Part shown: positions 22,238-33,661 of the stretch, in pieces
How the letters are laid out: every line of letters begins with the position of its first letter
Position numbering within the stretch: position 1 is the first letter of the stretch
From: Anniella stebbinsi
Lineage: Eukaryota; Chordata; Lepidosauria; Squamata; Anniellidae
NCBI GenBank assembly: GCA_029215795.1
Contig: JARDYH010000003.1
Span: 96,132,609 to 96,196,608 of the forward strand
Length of the DNA: 64,000 bases
Direction of reading: 5' to 3'
Program-made: the position numbers and the translations under genes
Notes under the pieces: model-generated
Told to the model about the DNA's origin: nothing
The model's input: only the letters and a program-made list of their open reading frames with translations
Database searches by the model: none

Positions 22238-22752
22238 AATCTTATACACTTAGAAGTAAGCCCCAATGAACTCAATGGAAATTAACTTCTGAGTGGGACT
22301 CCATGCTAACCTGTGCCACCCCATAATTATAATAGATGGTAGTTAAATGTCAAAATTCCACAGATACATACAGCCTCATCCTATGCATGTTTACTTGGAA
22401 GTAAGTGTCATTGCGTTCAATTGAACTTATTGCCGGGTACATTGTCAAACACTTGCAGTTGAGCAGCCCAGTCTATGCACTCATATATATACACAGGTAT
22501 GAGTCCCACTGAATTCAGTGAGGCTTACCACAAAGCAAGCATACAATGGTTTTAAAGTCTTATGTTGCAATTCTATGTATGCTTTCTTGGGGATGAAGTC
22601 CTAAAGAACTCCATTGGACGCACTTCTGAATATGCCTAGGTAGGATTAGATTATTAAGGCTGCAATCCTATACACATTTGCATGAAAGTGAGACTCCTAG
22701 AGCTCAGTGGGCTTTTATTTCTGAGTAAACCTGTATAGGATTGTACTGCATG
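22238..22752. repeat. Cluster of five family B palindromic repeats
   Basis: Copies lie at about 22238-22305, 22371-22450, 22490-22560, 22563-22640 and 22655-22752. The last is the best: 'ggctgcaatcctatacac' pairs with 'tgtataggattgtactgca', and the core 'agctcagtgggctttta' lies between. They differ enough to be independent old copies and not a recent tandem array. Confidence 0.7.
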
Positions 22753-23252
22753 TGTGCTTTTTTTTTTCCAAACCACTTATTCCAGAGTAGCTGAGCTATA
22801 GTCAGTAGAACAGTTTCGGAATAACTGGTGAGCATCACTGCATTAAGCTTAATTTGTTTCACAAAATTCTTCTTTTTGATCACCACCAAATGAGACATAG
22901 ATAATAGAATGATGGAATATTATAGAATATTATAATGACTGAAGCTGAATAACATGCTTTAGACAGAGATGATGCAGATAAGAAGTGATGTGCTAACGCT
23001 ATCTTATTTTAAAACATCACTTGGAACTGAAACCTAGTAACTGGCTTAGGACCACATATGAATCCAGAGTAATTGCTATCCATTCCCTTGTTCTGTACTC
23101 ACTCACAGTTGTGAAGTAGAACCCCACTTCAGCAATAGGCCTGCACTTGAAATATGGGGCGGGGGGGACACACAGATCAACTCTATTGTTCAATCTGATC
23201 CTAATTATGGTGGCAAGTTTGCTGAAGGTTGCCAAGAAGAAACCAGTGTAGG

Positions 23253-23350
23253 TTAAGGCTGTAATCCTAAACACGCCTTCCTTAAAATAAGCCCCATTGA
23301 ACTGAATGGGGTTTACTTCTAAATAGACATGCATAGGATTGCACTGTAAG
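23253..23350. repeat. 90-bp palindromic repeat (family B), well preserved
   Basis: 'ttaaggctgtaatcctaaac' pairs with 'atgcataggattgcactgta'. The core 'aagccccattgaactgaatg' is nearly consensus. It is a non-coding fold-back repeat of undetermined class. Confidence 0.7.
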
Positions 23351-24829
23351 TAATCTTCATTATACTATCTTAAGGTTGCAGAGAGTGGGGTATGGGTCGA
23401 CTGGTTGTAACTACTTTATAGAGAGGACTGAACTGCTGGTTATTAAGAGAAAAAAGAAAGATGGAAAAAAAGGGAAAGTTGAGTAGTCTAATTTGTCGGA
23501 GTGTTTTGCTAGAACCATACTCTACATTGGGCTCTATTGTATTGGCCATAAGAAAAAATGTTCAAGGTTTCTCTTATGGGTGTGTTATTTACTTGGTGAT
23601 CTAGTTCTAGATACCAGCACCAATAAATGTGTCTACAGTATTGGTGGAACATTCCTGTAGTGCCCACTTGTAATGTCTTTTCATTTTGGTCTTGGAATAA
23701 GGAAAATGCATTAGGTTATTCAGTCATTGATTGGTCCCGTTGAAAAGAAATGGCTTGGTTGATTTCCCCTACTCCTTCCATATGTATATATAAAATATCC
23801 TTCCTGTTACAGGGATTTTAAATTACCTTAGCAACTATTGACAAACAATTGTCCTTGCTGGGAATAATTGCTGCAATCAGACACAAGCACAAAAATCCTA
23901 TTGATCTCAAGTTGATTTACACACATTTATCTGTGTACAGTACTGAAGCCTTTATTTATTTATTTATTTATCATAACGTTCAGCAGTCAGTTCTTATAAA
24001 GTAGACATACTAACTCAATATTAGCTTTTTTTTCTTGGTGGTGATGGGAATTATGGGAGGGGATGGCTCACTGAATAAAATAAAGAAATGTCCTTTTGTC
24101 ATTCTGCAAAGCACTGGGTTAGCTGACAGTTTTGGCTGGCTTCCTATTAGGGTGCTGCTGGCATTAATAGCTGCTGCATTCACTTGCTGGCATAAATGTT
24201 TTTCCACAGTTTAAAATTAATAGGCATTCCACTATGTTTTACTTCAAGGGTTGCAGGGAACCAGTTAACACATCATAACTCTGACGATGCTTTTACATGA
24301 AAAAAACCCCTTCTTAGAGCCACGCTTTGGTCTCACTCAAGTCAATTGGCATGTGTCCCAATGTATTCAACATGATGAAAATTTGTTCATCAGGCCAACA
24401 TTCTGCTTTCCTATGTGTGTACTCTAATCCAAAGCGCACACTCCCCAGTTTCTAATAGTAAGTAAGCAGTAACACTTGTGCTTTGATATTGGTTGTGGTG
24501 GTCTGAGCAATGGAGATGGGAGCCCAAGCAATTAAAGGCACATACCTGCTTGTACCCTGGGAACAGCAATTGCCATTCCCCCAGTGCAAAGAATGGAGCA
24601 TTGAGCCATAAGAACAATGGGCAAGCGCTGTTTGTGCTAATCAAACATGTGCAGCAGGATCATCCCCCATCCCCATGGTCTGGTCCAGATGGTGTTACCA
24701 TGGATGCCTCGCCCAGAAGAGCAAAAAGACATGAAAATTGTACCATACCCAGCAAGGACAGACTAAGCTTTGCAGCAAGTTGCCATTTTGTTGTGATTCA
24801 TAACATTGCCGCTGCTAAATGCTTTCACT

Positions 24830-24940
24830 GGCCTTATTCAGAAGACACCTTAAACCATGGCTTTAACCACGGTGAATAAGGCTTTTTGCTTTATTCACCA
24901 TGGTCGAAGCTATGGTTTAAGGTGTCTTCTGAACCAGACC
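24830..24940. mobile_element. 111-bp fold-back MITE, Harbinger-like
   Basis: This is an almost perfect hairpin. The left arm GGCCTTATTCAGAAGACACC and following bases pair with the right arm ending GGTGTCTTCTGAACCAGACC, around a short TTTTTG loop near 24890. The 3-bp duplication ACT flanks it (24827-24829 and 24941-24943). Its right edge abuts the younger hAT-like MITE at 24948. Confidence 0.85.
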
Positions 24941-24947
24941 ACTAATA

Positions 24948-25267
24948 TAGGGTGACCAGATAAAATCCAGGTCAGGGCTCATGTAACTTTAACAGTTGTA
25001 GAGAAAAGGGAATTTCAGCTGGTGTCATTTGTATGCAATTAGTTCCTGGTGATAGTCCTTCTTCATCACAACAGTTAAAGGTGCAGGCACTATACTAGAG
25101 TGACCATATACAAAAGAAGGCAAGGCCCTTGCAACTTTAACTGTTGTGATGAAGAGGGAATTTCACCAGGAACTAATTGCATACAAATGACACTGTCTGA
25201 AATTCCCTTTTCTCTACAGCAGTTAAAGTTACATGAGCCCTGACCTGGATTTTATCTGGTCAGCCTA
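24948..25267 (+). mobile_element. 320-bp inverted-dimer hAT-like MITE, copy 5 (variant ends)
   Basis: The exact target duplication is CACTAATA (24940-24947 and 25268-25275). The interior matches the main family, but the outer ends are TAGGGTGACCAGATAAAATC and its complement instead of the ATATGAAAAGGAGG type. This variant is shared only with the copy at 30650. The insertion overlaps the last base of the 111-bp fold-back element at 24830-24940, so it is younger than that element. Confidence 0.9.
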
Positions 25268-25682
25268 CACTAATATAGCTGAGTGCAACATTAGTATTAA
25301 CACTTGATATCTGTTAGGCATGTATTCTTATTATGTGACTAGCAGCCAAGGCAAAATGTTTCTTTCAATAAGTCCTAGCACCCGCCCCCTTGTCAGTGAG
25401 GCCCACATTTCTATTCTTCCAGTGCTTGGTTCATCTCAGCTGGAGGCACACGCAAAGGAAGCTATGGCAAAGGGGTGTTTAACCAAAAGGTAGATGCTAG
25501 GGTCTCCCCATACAGGAGCCTGTCCTCTTCCCGTGAGGAGCCCAGAGCTGAGGCCTGTTTGGGCCGTGCTCTGGAGTCATTCATGGTGATGAGCCATGTT
25601 CCACATTATGACTGCTTTGTGAAAAAAACACCAAATAGTGGCCACTTTAAAGAGCACCTGCTTGATAATGCTAACATGTAGA

Positions 25683-25985
25683 TCAGGCCTTGCTAGAAGA
25701 TGTAGTGATGGCCACCAATTTGGATGGCTTTAAATGGGGGTTAGATAAGTTCCTAGAGGAGAAGACTATCAATGGCTGCTAGTTCTGAGATTTATGTGCT
25801 ATGTCCGGTAGCAGAGGCAATACGTTTATGTGCACCAGTTGTTCGGGAACATGGGTGGGAGGGTGCTATTGCATTCATGTCCTACTTGTGGATTCTTGGT
25901 CAACAGCTGGCTGGCCGCTGTGTGAACAGAGTGCTGTACTAGATGAACCCTTGGTGTGATCCAGCATGGCTGCTCTTATGTTCAA
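25683..25985 (+). repeat. Interspersed repeat with SINE-like tail
   Basis: It starts near 'ttggatggctttaaatgggg' and 'ttagataagttcctagagga', and ends 'gtactagatgaacccttgg' then 'gatccagcatggctgctctt' and 'atgttc'. I recognise it as a widespread reptile-type repeat but cannot assign the class. Its last 50 bases are alignable with the tail of the tRNA-Ala-like SINE at 15375. Confidence 0.6.
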
Positions 25986-27310
25986 ATATTGGGATATTGG
26001 CTTGACCCACTCTTAAACCATATTTGAAACTGCCTAAATGGATATTAATGCACTCAGACATTTAAAAGCTTCCTTTTTATCATTGCTTTTTAAAAAATTG
26101 TAAGGGAATTTATGGCGATTTTGCCTTAAGCCAAATGCTATTCAGATCCACCCAACTCCATTCACAGCACACTAATTGGATTGTATTAAGTAGCCTTGTG
26201 ACTACCACCAGGATGGACACTTGCTTTTCAATGGCAGCTCAGTTTATTGGAATGTCAAATTCTATATTTGTTTCCAAGAAGTACAAATAGTTAGGGTTCA
26301 GATTACTTACACTTTTTGTAATGTTAGAACACTTCTCTTAAAGTATTTCATCCATCCAAAATATGTCCAATGTTCATTTCAATCCACATTCCTGAAATAC
26401 TCGTGTAGATAAATGCTTAACTATTGGGATGGCTGAAACAGACAAAATATAGCAGGCACCTAAGGCTCCAGATACCGGGAGCAAGTGGTGGCACTGAAAT
26501 GTTCAACAGGTCTATTTGTGCCAAGCAGCCTGCCCTGCAACCTCCTCAGGTGCAGTGGAGATTGCTGTCCTATGAAAGCATTGAAGTACAACTCAGCTAC
26601 AAATCTGGACGCCTTCCATTTATGGAATGGGGATGGGGTACCATCTTGTTCTTTGCCTAAGGCTGCAAAATGTCTTGGGATGGCCTTGCTGAACAGGGTT
26701 TCAGTCTGCATAACTATTTTCAAAAACATCTTTGCAGCAGTGGTATAGGAGCCAGAGTTCACAGGGCCAGCATACTTTTTTTAGAGGGATGTTGATGTCA
26801 TCTGCCATGCCTTTCAGACTTCCCTGTTCCCTTTGAGCTTAGCTGCAAACCTCACAGTGACTGCGGGGTGGAGGAGAATGAATTTTCTCAATTGCAATAT
26901 ATAGTTGTGAGCTTTTCCTGCGGTAATGAAAAGTATTTTGGGGTGGCTTGGTCTCGAATGGGTGATTAAGACCCATAAGCTAATGCTTTACACAAGGCCT
27001 AACTGATGAAAACTACTAGAACTGGTTTGTTGATGTGGATCAACCCATCTGCCTGCAATTTTGGGCTCTCCTTGGGGGCGTGGCCATGGGGACCATCATG
27101 ATGAGCACCTGCACTACAAAATTTACCATTATGTTGCTGCAGAATGAGGCAAAATAGAGAAAGTGTGGGTGCAAGACAGATGCAAAATGATGCCTCCCAC
27201 TTTGAAATAATTAGTGGTTCCTGTGATTGATTGGTATTTTATTGTCTTCTTGATTGCCAGTGAGTTGTTACATTGCTACAGGGACTTGCTTTATCAGCAA
27301 TGCGCTTTGA
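25986..27310. other. Unassigned intronic sequence
   Basis: No gene or repeat family was recognised. Overlapping short open frames on both strands at 26424-26762 have no readable domain. Confidence 0.45.
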
Positions 27311-27315
27311 TGACC

Positions 27316-27392
27316 CCGTTCAAATAGCACAGTAAGCCACTATGGTTAAGCATTTTGAGCTAAACGTTATGGCTTAGCATGTTGTGTGAACC
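27316..27392. mobile_element. Small fold-back element
   Basis: The left arm CCGTTCAAATAGCACAGTAA is roughly the complement of the right arm TTAGCATGTTGTGTGAACC. The adjoining 27393-27480 carries more 'ccatggt' inverted strings and may belong to a larger related element. No target duplication was found. Confidence 0.4.
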
Positions 27393-28139
27393 ATTCCTAA
27401 CCATGGTGGCTACATGACCATGGTTTAAACACGCTCACTAACCTTTTGCTGCAAAAGGGTTAGTGACCTAACCATGGCCCACAGTATGAGATGGTTGTTC
27501 CTTACCAAAATGCATTTGTCACATTTAACTTCTTAAGCAACTGCTTTATATTTGTTTTGCTTGCCTACAGTGACTGGCATACTGTTAACAGTGAGGTAAG
27601 GAAGAGGTCACTTATCACTCAGCCATTTGTTGGCAGTCAAATGCATTTTGTAAATATTAGCATTTTTTTGCAAACAACTTTACGTTTTATGTTGCCATGA
27701 CTCTTTTCCCAATAGTTGCTTTTGCTGATATCAGGGATAAATGTGCAGTACAGAATTTACATGCAGAAACTTGCTAAGAACAGAATCGCTGGCGCCTATT
27801 TTACAGATAAAAACTGATTTTGAAGACCTTCATGATTCAGAAACATCCTACAAATGGCTATAGTTTCAAGGCTCATTTTACCCAGTGGGAGCTCCTAAAT
27901 GCCATGTGTTTCCCAGGGGGGGTGTCATCCTTGCACCCAGCTCCAGCTGCTCAGCTCTGCTATGGATACCTCACGTCTGCTTGCCTTTGCCCTAACTTAC
28001 CCAAAATATCCTAAGAACCTTTCCATGCTAAGCATGAAGGTCTACAAAGGGTTTCAACTTGCATTCAGCTGATCACAGTTAGCTTTCCCATGACTAGGAG
28101 CCCCATTTTCTCATAGTTCAGCTGAGCCCAAGTAGAAAT

Positions 28140-28378
28140 GTATTCATTTGTTTATGTATTTGTTACATTTATATCCTTCCTTTTCCTTCAAGGAGGCCAA
28201 GGTGACATACATGGTCCGTCTCTTCTCCATTTTATCCCCCAACAACACTGTGAGATAGGTTAGTCTGAGAGTCAGTGACTGGTTCAAAGTCACGCAATGA
28301 GCTTCATGGCAGAGTGAGGGCTTGAACACAGGTCTCTCCAGTCCCAGTCCAACACTAACCACTACAGCCCACTAGCTC
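28140..28378 (-). mobile_element. tRNA-derived SINE, minus strand
   Basis: On the minus strand the head reads 'agtgggctgtagtggttag' (A-box-like) and 'gacctgtgttcaagccctca' (B-box-like GTTCAAGCC). It is followed by the body 'cattgcgtgactttgaacca', and a tail with (AAAT)-like repeats at 28140. It is a non-autonomous element, not a tRNA gene. Confidence 0.65.
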
Positions 28379-29822
28379 TATAGAAATCCTTTACACGCTT
28401 TTGTAATCAACGTGGGGAGGTGTCTTCAGAAGAGCCTGTCCACCTGATGGCATTGGGGTAGGGCTTATGTTTGCACCTCAGCCCCCCCCCCCAGTTTTAA
28501 GCCTCACATGTGCTTTGGTGGTGGAGGTAATGGTTGCTAGGTAATGCCAGTGCTCAGTCCTCAACAAGGAAGGATGAGGTCCACCTTGAAAATTAGTCAT
28601 GAACAGACAGCAGTTCATGTCATTAATAGCTAATAGTTGCCTAACATTTGCACAAATTTGGTAGATGTCGGGCTATAGTTGAAGGGAACATCCCATAAAT
28701 ATTAATTGGTTGTGTTTGAGTATTGAACTTGTGGTTGTTGTTTTAATAACCTCTAATGTGGCTGGGGAAGCATGACATGAATAGCCCACATCCCATAATG
28801 TTTTATTTTCTTTTATTCTGAACCAATGGCATTTACCAGTGTATCTCCACAGATAAGGAAAATGCCAGTCCTTATCTGTGTAAATGGGCTTCATCTTACC
28901 CTTCTTTACCCTAGCCTGTCCTACTTTTTCTTGCATTTGAATCAGAGTAATAGCCTCTACAGGTTTTGCCAAGTATGACAGATTGCCGTTAACCACTTAT
29001 GCGAAGTTGTTGTATATATGAGAAGTGGTTAAGTATAAATATATACTTACAGATAATCACAACACAGAGAGAAACATGTATATTGCAATGTATTCAGTGT
29101 GCACATCTGGACCTAACAACATGTGTGTATCTCTGTCCCATGGGTGCCTGATGATGCTGATACGAAATGAACAGAATTATGAGAGAGTTTCAGCATTGTG
29201 AACTGAGCTTAGTTTTGATGAGATTTGGGTGAATAGCAATCATAAGCTGGGAAAAAATAATTTTGCTGTCTGATTCCTGAGTCTTTCTGAGATTCTGCCA
29301 TCCTAGTTTCCTTGCTTTCTCTCCAAAACAATGTGAACTACATTCATACGATCAATGCACATGGACATGCCATATAGCTGCTTTCCAAATGAGAATCCAA
29401 GGTCGGCATCCCTCCATTTTAGTGTCATATTTGTGATAAAAACTGCATCTGTGACGGAAAACTTGTTACAGCCACTTTAAACAAAGTCACTAACATGTGA
29501 TAATTGCAATATCATATGAGAAATGCTAATGTTTCCTTTTGGCTTCCTGTCAAACATAAATGTTGGAATTTTCAGGCTTCTGACAAGAGCCAGGACACTG
29601 CACCAAATGCCCTCATTTTCATCAGTTCTTTGGTAGCTCATCATGTTACAGATCTGGTTCTGCTTTGGTGGTCTGGTCAGTTACTGATAATTGATATATT
29701 GTGTAAATTATTCACATGGCTTTAGAAAGACCATTATTCACTTGAACTGTGAAGATGTCAGTTTGCACAGTTTTTTCTTTGCCTGCAGATGAAGACCTGA
29801 GAAACAGAAATGGGCAACACTG

Positions 29823-29825
<3 letters not shown>

Positions 29826-29862
<37 letters not shown>
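29826..29862. repeat. (AC)n microsatellite
   Basis: About 18 uninterrupted AC units, a likely polymorphic marker. Confidence 0.95.
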
Positions 29863-29864
<2 letters not shown>

Positions 29865-30580
29865 GTAGGCCACTCATTCCGACTGTTTGGCAAGGTGACT
29901 ACTCTATTACGGCTAGATGTTATGTGGAATGTGAGTGAAATGATAATCAAGGTTGAGTGTTCAGGAAAGACCACATAGCAAGCAGTCTGTGGTATTCTCT
30001 GTCTTTCTCTCTTTACCCCAGTTTTCAAATCCTCTAACAATGCAATAGCACTATGGATCTGGCTGTCTCTTTTCTTGTATTTGTAATGTAGTCCAGGTAC
30101 ACAAACAGACAAAAACTTAATGCTGGGGATGATCAAGCTAAATTTACTTCCCGAGTGTTTTTTGTCAGGTAGAGTGACCGGTTTGCAGTAGCTGCTCAAA
30201 AGTGGAAGCTAATGTTTGTTGAGGTTAATTTGGTGCCTTGGAGAGATGCTTTATGCTTTATTGATTATAATCCATCCCATTAAATCTGTGGGGAAATTAT
30301 ATTTATTTTAATCTTGCGAATTCCAGAGCTTCTATTAACAATATTTCATGGGGGGGGGGGGGTTGTTTTTACAAAAACTTTCTTCACATGCTTTTATCTT
30401 ATCTTATATGATGCATAGTACATCATTGTTCTGATGACCACAATAGCTAAAAAATATTCCTTTATGCTTTGGAGAGGTAAGAAAGAGACACACACACATA
30501 CAGAGGTCATCCGGAGCTTTGGGGTTTAGTCTTATCCCTATGGAGTTGATACCCATCTCTCTCTCTCTCCCTCTCCTTTT

Positions 30581-31330
30581 CAGTTGATGCCAATGAAGCT
30601 GTGAAGGAATGGATGTCTGAGTACTGTGAGGGGCTGGATGTGGGTGAACTAGGGTGACCAGATAAAATCCAGGTCAGGGCTCCTGTAACTTTAACAGTTG
30701 TAGAGAAAAGGGAATTTTAGCCAGTGTCATTTGTATGCAATTAGTTTCTGGTGAAATTCCCTCTTCATCACAACAGTTAAAGTTGCAGGCACTATACTAG
30801 AGTGACCATATACAAAAGAAGGCAGGGCCCCTGCAACTTTAACTGTTGTAATGAAGAGGGAATTTCACCAGGAACTAATTGCATACAAATGACACTGGCT
30901 GAAATTTCCTTTTCTCTATAACTGTTAAAGTTATAGGAGCCCTGACCTGGATTTTATCTGGTCAGCCTAGGTGAACAAATGGTGGCTCAAGCCAGAGGTC
31001 CTGTTGCTCAATAGTCATGCCAACCTAGGTTTGGGAGTGCAACATGTTCTTGACCAGGTATGCACTTGGCTGTAGCGTTTCTCCGTGATATTCAGTTGGT
31101 AGCGGTGGCCAGGAGTGCCTTTTTCCAGCTTCAGTAGTTGCACCATTTGTATCCTTTCCTGAGGAAGGTGGGCCATACTAATCCATGCCGTAATCACCTT
31201 ATGTTTAGATTACTGTAATGTGCTGTATGTGGGGGCTGCTCTTGAAGATTGTCTGGAAATGTCAGCAAAATGTGGCAGTCAAGAGACCATCTTCTTCTGT
31301 ATGAGCCTGCCCATACAGGCATTTGGTGCA
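30581..31330 (+). mobile_element. Decayed L2-like LINE, RT C-terminal part, plus strand, interrupted
   Basis: Around 31195-31250 the frame reads VITLCLDYCNVLYVGAALED, matching HALVTSRLDYCNALYVGLPL of this LINE group. Earlier pieces include VKEWMSEYC and a broken FLQLQ.LHHLYPFL. The hAT-like MITE 30650-30969 splits it. Confidence 0.65.
30650..30969 (+). mobile_element. 320-bp inverted-dimer hAT-like MITE, copy 6 (variant ends)
   Basis: The outer ends are TAGGGTGACCAGATAAAATC and its complement, as in the copy at 24948. A 7-base match GGTGAAC flanks it (30643-30649 and 30970-30976), so one base of the original 8-bp duplication has probably changed. It is inserted in a decayed plus-strand L2-like LINE, whose sequence resumes after it. 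Confidence 0.85.
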
Positions 31331-32289
31331 GCTTCCTGGCTCTTGTTAGAAGCCTGAAAATTCCCAACATTTATCTTTCTCCGGACTGTTGTTTTCCCAT
31401 TTCTCCTAGATAGAGTTGGGATGGTGGTGATTATTTCAGCAAAGACTCCCTTCAGCAGCTCTCTTCACTACATCTTGTCAACAAAAGTGTCTGCCGGTTT
31501 TCCGATGGAGGACTTGAAATGGTTTGAAGTTGTTTGGCTTGACGAAGACAGCACGTAATGCCAATTTCATTCAGTGTGCCCTCCACCCCCCTTTCTTTTT
31601 CTTTTACATCAGAAAACCGAGTGTCACTTGACGTTACGAAACATGAATGGGCTGGATTTGGCTGTTTATGTTCTCTTATCTCTCTGCTTTCAAAGTGACA
31701 ACACCATCTGTTGGAAACTTGGTGCAACTCAGGACTCCACTGGAAACGAAAGTTTTTACTTAATGCAGGATTTATATTCTCGACGTGATTTACTGTATAC
31801 TATGCAGCGATGTGCATCTGTTTTCAACCATCCTGAGGAACCTGGGGTCAATGAATATTGTAAAACTGGGCAGTGGGGAATACTTAGCGTTATTAAATCT
31901 GGTGTCCTGGTTCTCTTCACACTGCCAGAGAAAGATGATGAAACTGCAGAGCACAGTCAACGCTAATTAGGAAATCCTCATTTTTTAAGAAACATATCTC
32001 CCTAAGAGAGGAAAAGGGTTGAAATCCACTACAGTCCTTCACCACCAAGTTTAGGGGGTGAAAATGTCCCTTGAACATATAGCCCATAGGCTTAAAATGT
32101 TCCCCACTAGCTGCGGTCTTGTGGCCACAGCAGCATGTACCATATGAGACAATTGGGCCATAGACAGGGCCGCCGAAAGCGGGTTTGGGCCCCGGTGAAA
32201 ATAAAATCTTTGCCCCCACCCCCACCCCAGCAAGGACGGACCAGCTAAAACTCTTTACACGGGATTTGTATTGATGTGCCCACTGTCCC

Positions 32290-33020
32290 GAGGAAAGGCA
32301 GGAAAAGGCATCCTCAGCAGGGGCGCCGTGAGAAGAACTGGAGCGAGGGGCCGCGTGTGAATGCTGCAGAAAAAACGAAGGAAGCTTCCAGCGCACTGTA
32401 TGTTGGGGGAAAGTCTCCTTGAGGTACACGTGCTGGGAAGTGGCCCTCGTGGGGAGGGCCAAGGCGCCATCAGGGGAGGGAGTAACCGTGGGAGGCAGAG
32501 CTGGGAGTGCCGCGCTGAGTCTGGCTGTGCGGGCGAAACAGAAGCACACCTGCATGGTGGCCAGGCGGCTCCTGCGCTGGCTCAGTCTCGCTTTGCCTGT
32601 GGAGGCGGGCTGGGCGTGACCGGCCATAAATTATAAGCCATTGATTATGGACGGCCGTCAGGGTGGCAGCTCAAGCAATGACCACTTAAGCCCCTGTCCC
32701 GCTGCCGCTCCAGAGATTTATAGGCGTGATGCCGGGGTGGCCACAGGCCCCAGCCCCAGCTGCCAGAGGCAGCCTCTTCGCTTGGCAGACCCCGCGGCTT
32801 CATTAAGGGGAGGGAGGCTTCCTCCTAATCAGCAGGTGAGCCAGTGGGTGGATGGACAGACAGCCGGAGCTCGCTCAATCCGGAGGCCTTGCAGCGTGGT
32901 AGGCACAGGCTAGGGCATGCACACCCGGCTTTGGCGCTTGCCCGCGGCCCGTCCGGATCTGCTATTCGGAAGGGAGAGGTCTGCTGTGGAGCAGGACTGA
33001 CCAGAGGGCAGAGCCAGCCT
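32290..33020. promoter_or_regulatory. Second CpG-rich block, inside the inferred intron
   Basis: This 700-bp stretch is clearly richer in G+C and CG than its surroundings, apart from the MITEs. Embedded AT-rich homeodomain-like strings occur (for example 'ataaattataagccattgat' near 32627). No repeat family and no convincing coding frame were recognised. It could be an intragenic CpG island, an enhancer or an alternative promoter, or an old GC-rich insertion. Confidence 0.3.
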
Positions 33021-33434
33021 GGCGGGCAGTGAGAGAGGCTCGACAGCAGAATAATTATAGTCTGTTCTTCATATGTAATTAGGAGGCCTTTGGTTGATTA
33101 GAGTCTATGTTAGCCGATAACTGACAATTTTGTATATCATTATTATTTTCTTTGAAATTCACCGATTTTACAATGGATGTCTATACAACTGACAAATAAT
33201 GATACTGCCGAGAAACACAAAAACATGGGCAGCATAGACGGGCTCCGGGGCCCCTTCCGGACTGACGGGCCCCAGTAATTTGTACCGGCTTTCCCCCACC
33301 CTTCGTCGTCCCTGGCCATAGAGCAGCAAACTGTGTGAAACCAGGTGGCATTTTTTTAATCTGTTGTGTAGTCCTGTCTGCTCATATGTTTCTTCCGTCG
33401 AACTACTGCAGCATGGCAAGTTTTATCAAGGCCA

Positions 33435-33568
33435 GGTCTACACCTTGTGTCAAATCATTACATATGTGGAATAAAAAGCATGATATGACACTATGGAAGT
33501 GGTATATGGGATGTGGATTGTGCTCCAACAGTTAGCACTGCACTTCAAGCAGTAATGTAGGTGTAGCC
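33435..33568. mobile_element. 134-bp MITE with GGTCTACACC ends
   Basis: The ends GGTCTACACCTTGTG and AATGTAGGTGTAGCC are inverted, and the right part 'tgctccaacagttagcactgc' resembles the element at 52998-53118. It is a short non-coding element. The superfamily is not determined. Confidence 0.5.
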
Positions 33569-33574
33569 CAAAGT

Positions 33575-33661
33575 TCTTTTGGTGCTTTATCTTTAAACCT
33601 GAAATAGACAGGGCAGCTCTTCAAATAGAAAACTGTGCTCTGAGATACATGGTCGCCCTAG
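33575..33661 (+). mobile_element. hAT-like repeat family C, 3' fragment
   Basis: 'tctttaaacctgaaatagac', 'ctcttcaaatagaaaactg' and a terminal ATGGTCGCCCTA match the last 90 bp of family C. Confidence 0.5.

Noticed and set aside
22238..22752. CRISPR-like or satellite array
   Set aside because: The repeats are unevenly spaced and diverged and are recognisable as separate palindromic interspersed repeats. CRISPR does not occur in vertebrate nuclear DNA.
27491..27700. Possible exon with a hydrophobic segment (FNFLSNCFIFVLLAYSDW)
   Set aside because: There is no good acceptor and donor pair in frame and no semaphorin similarity. The sequence is AT-rich intron.
31574..31966. 130-codon open frame on the plus strand
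   Set aside because: A hydrophobic stretch near residues 25-42 looked like a signal or membrane segment, but no family is recognisable and it sits in an inferred intron. It is more likely chance.
31917..32627. 236-codon open frame on the minus strand
   Set aside because: It lies across the CpG-rich block, where stops are rare. The peptide is low in recognisable motifs and has no domain or splice context, so it was not annotated as a gene.
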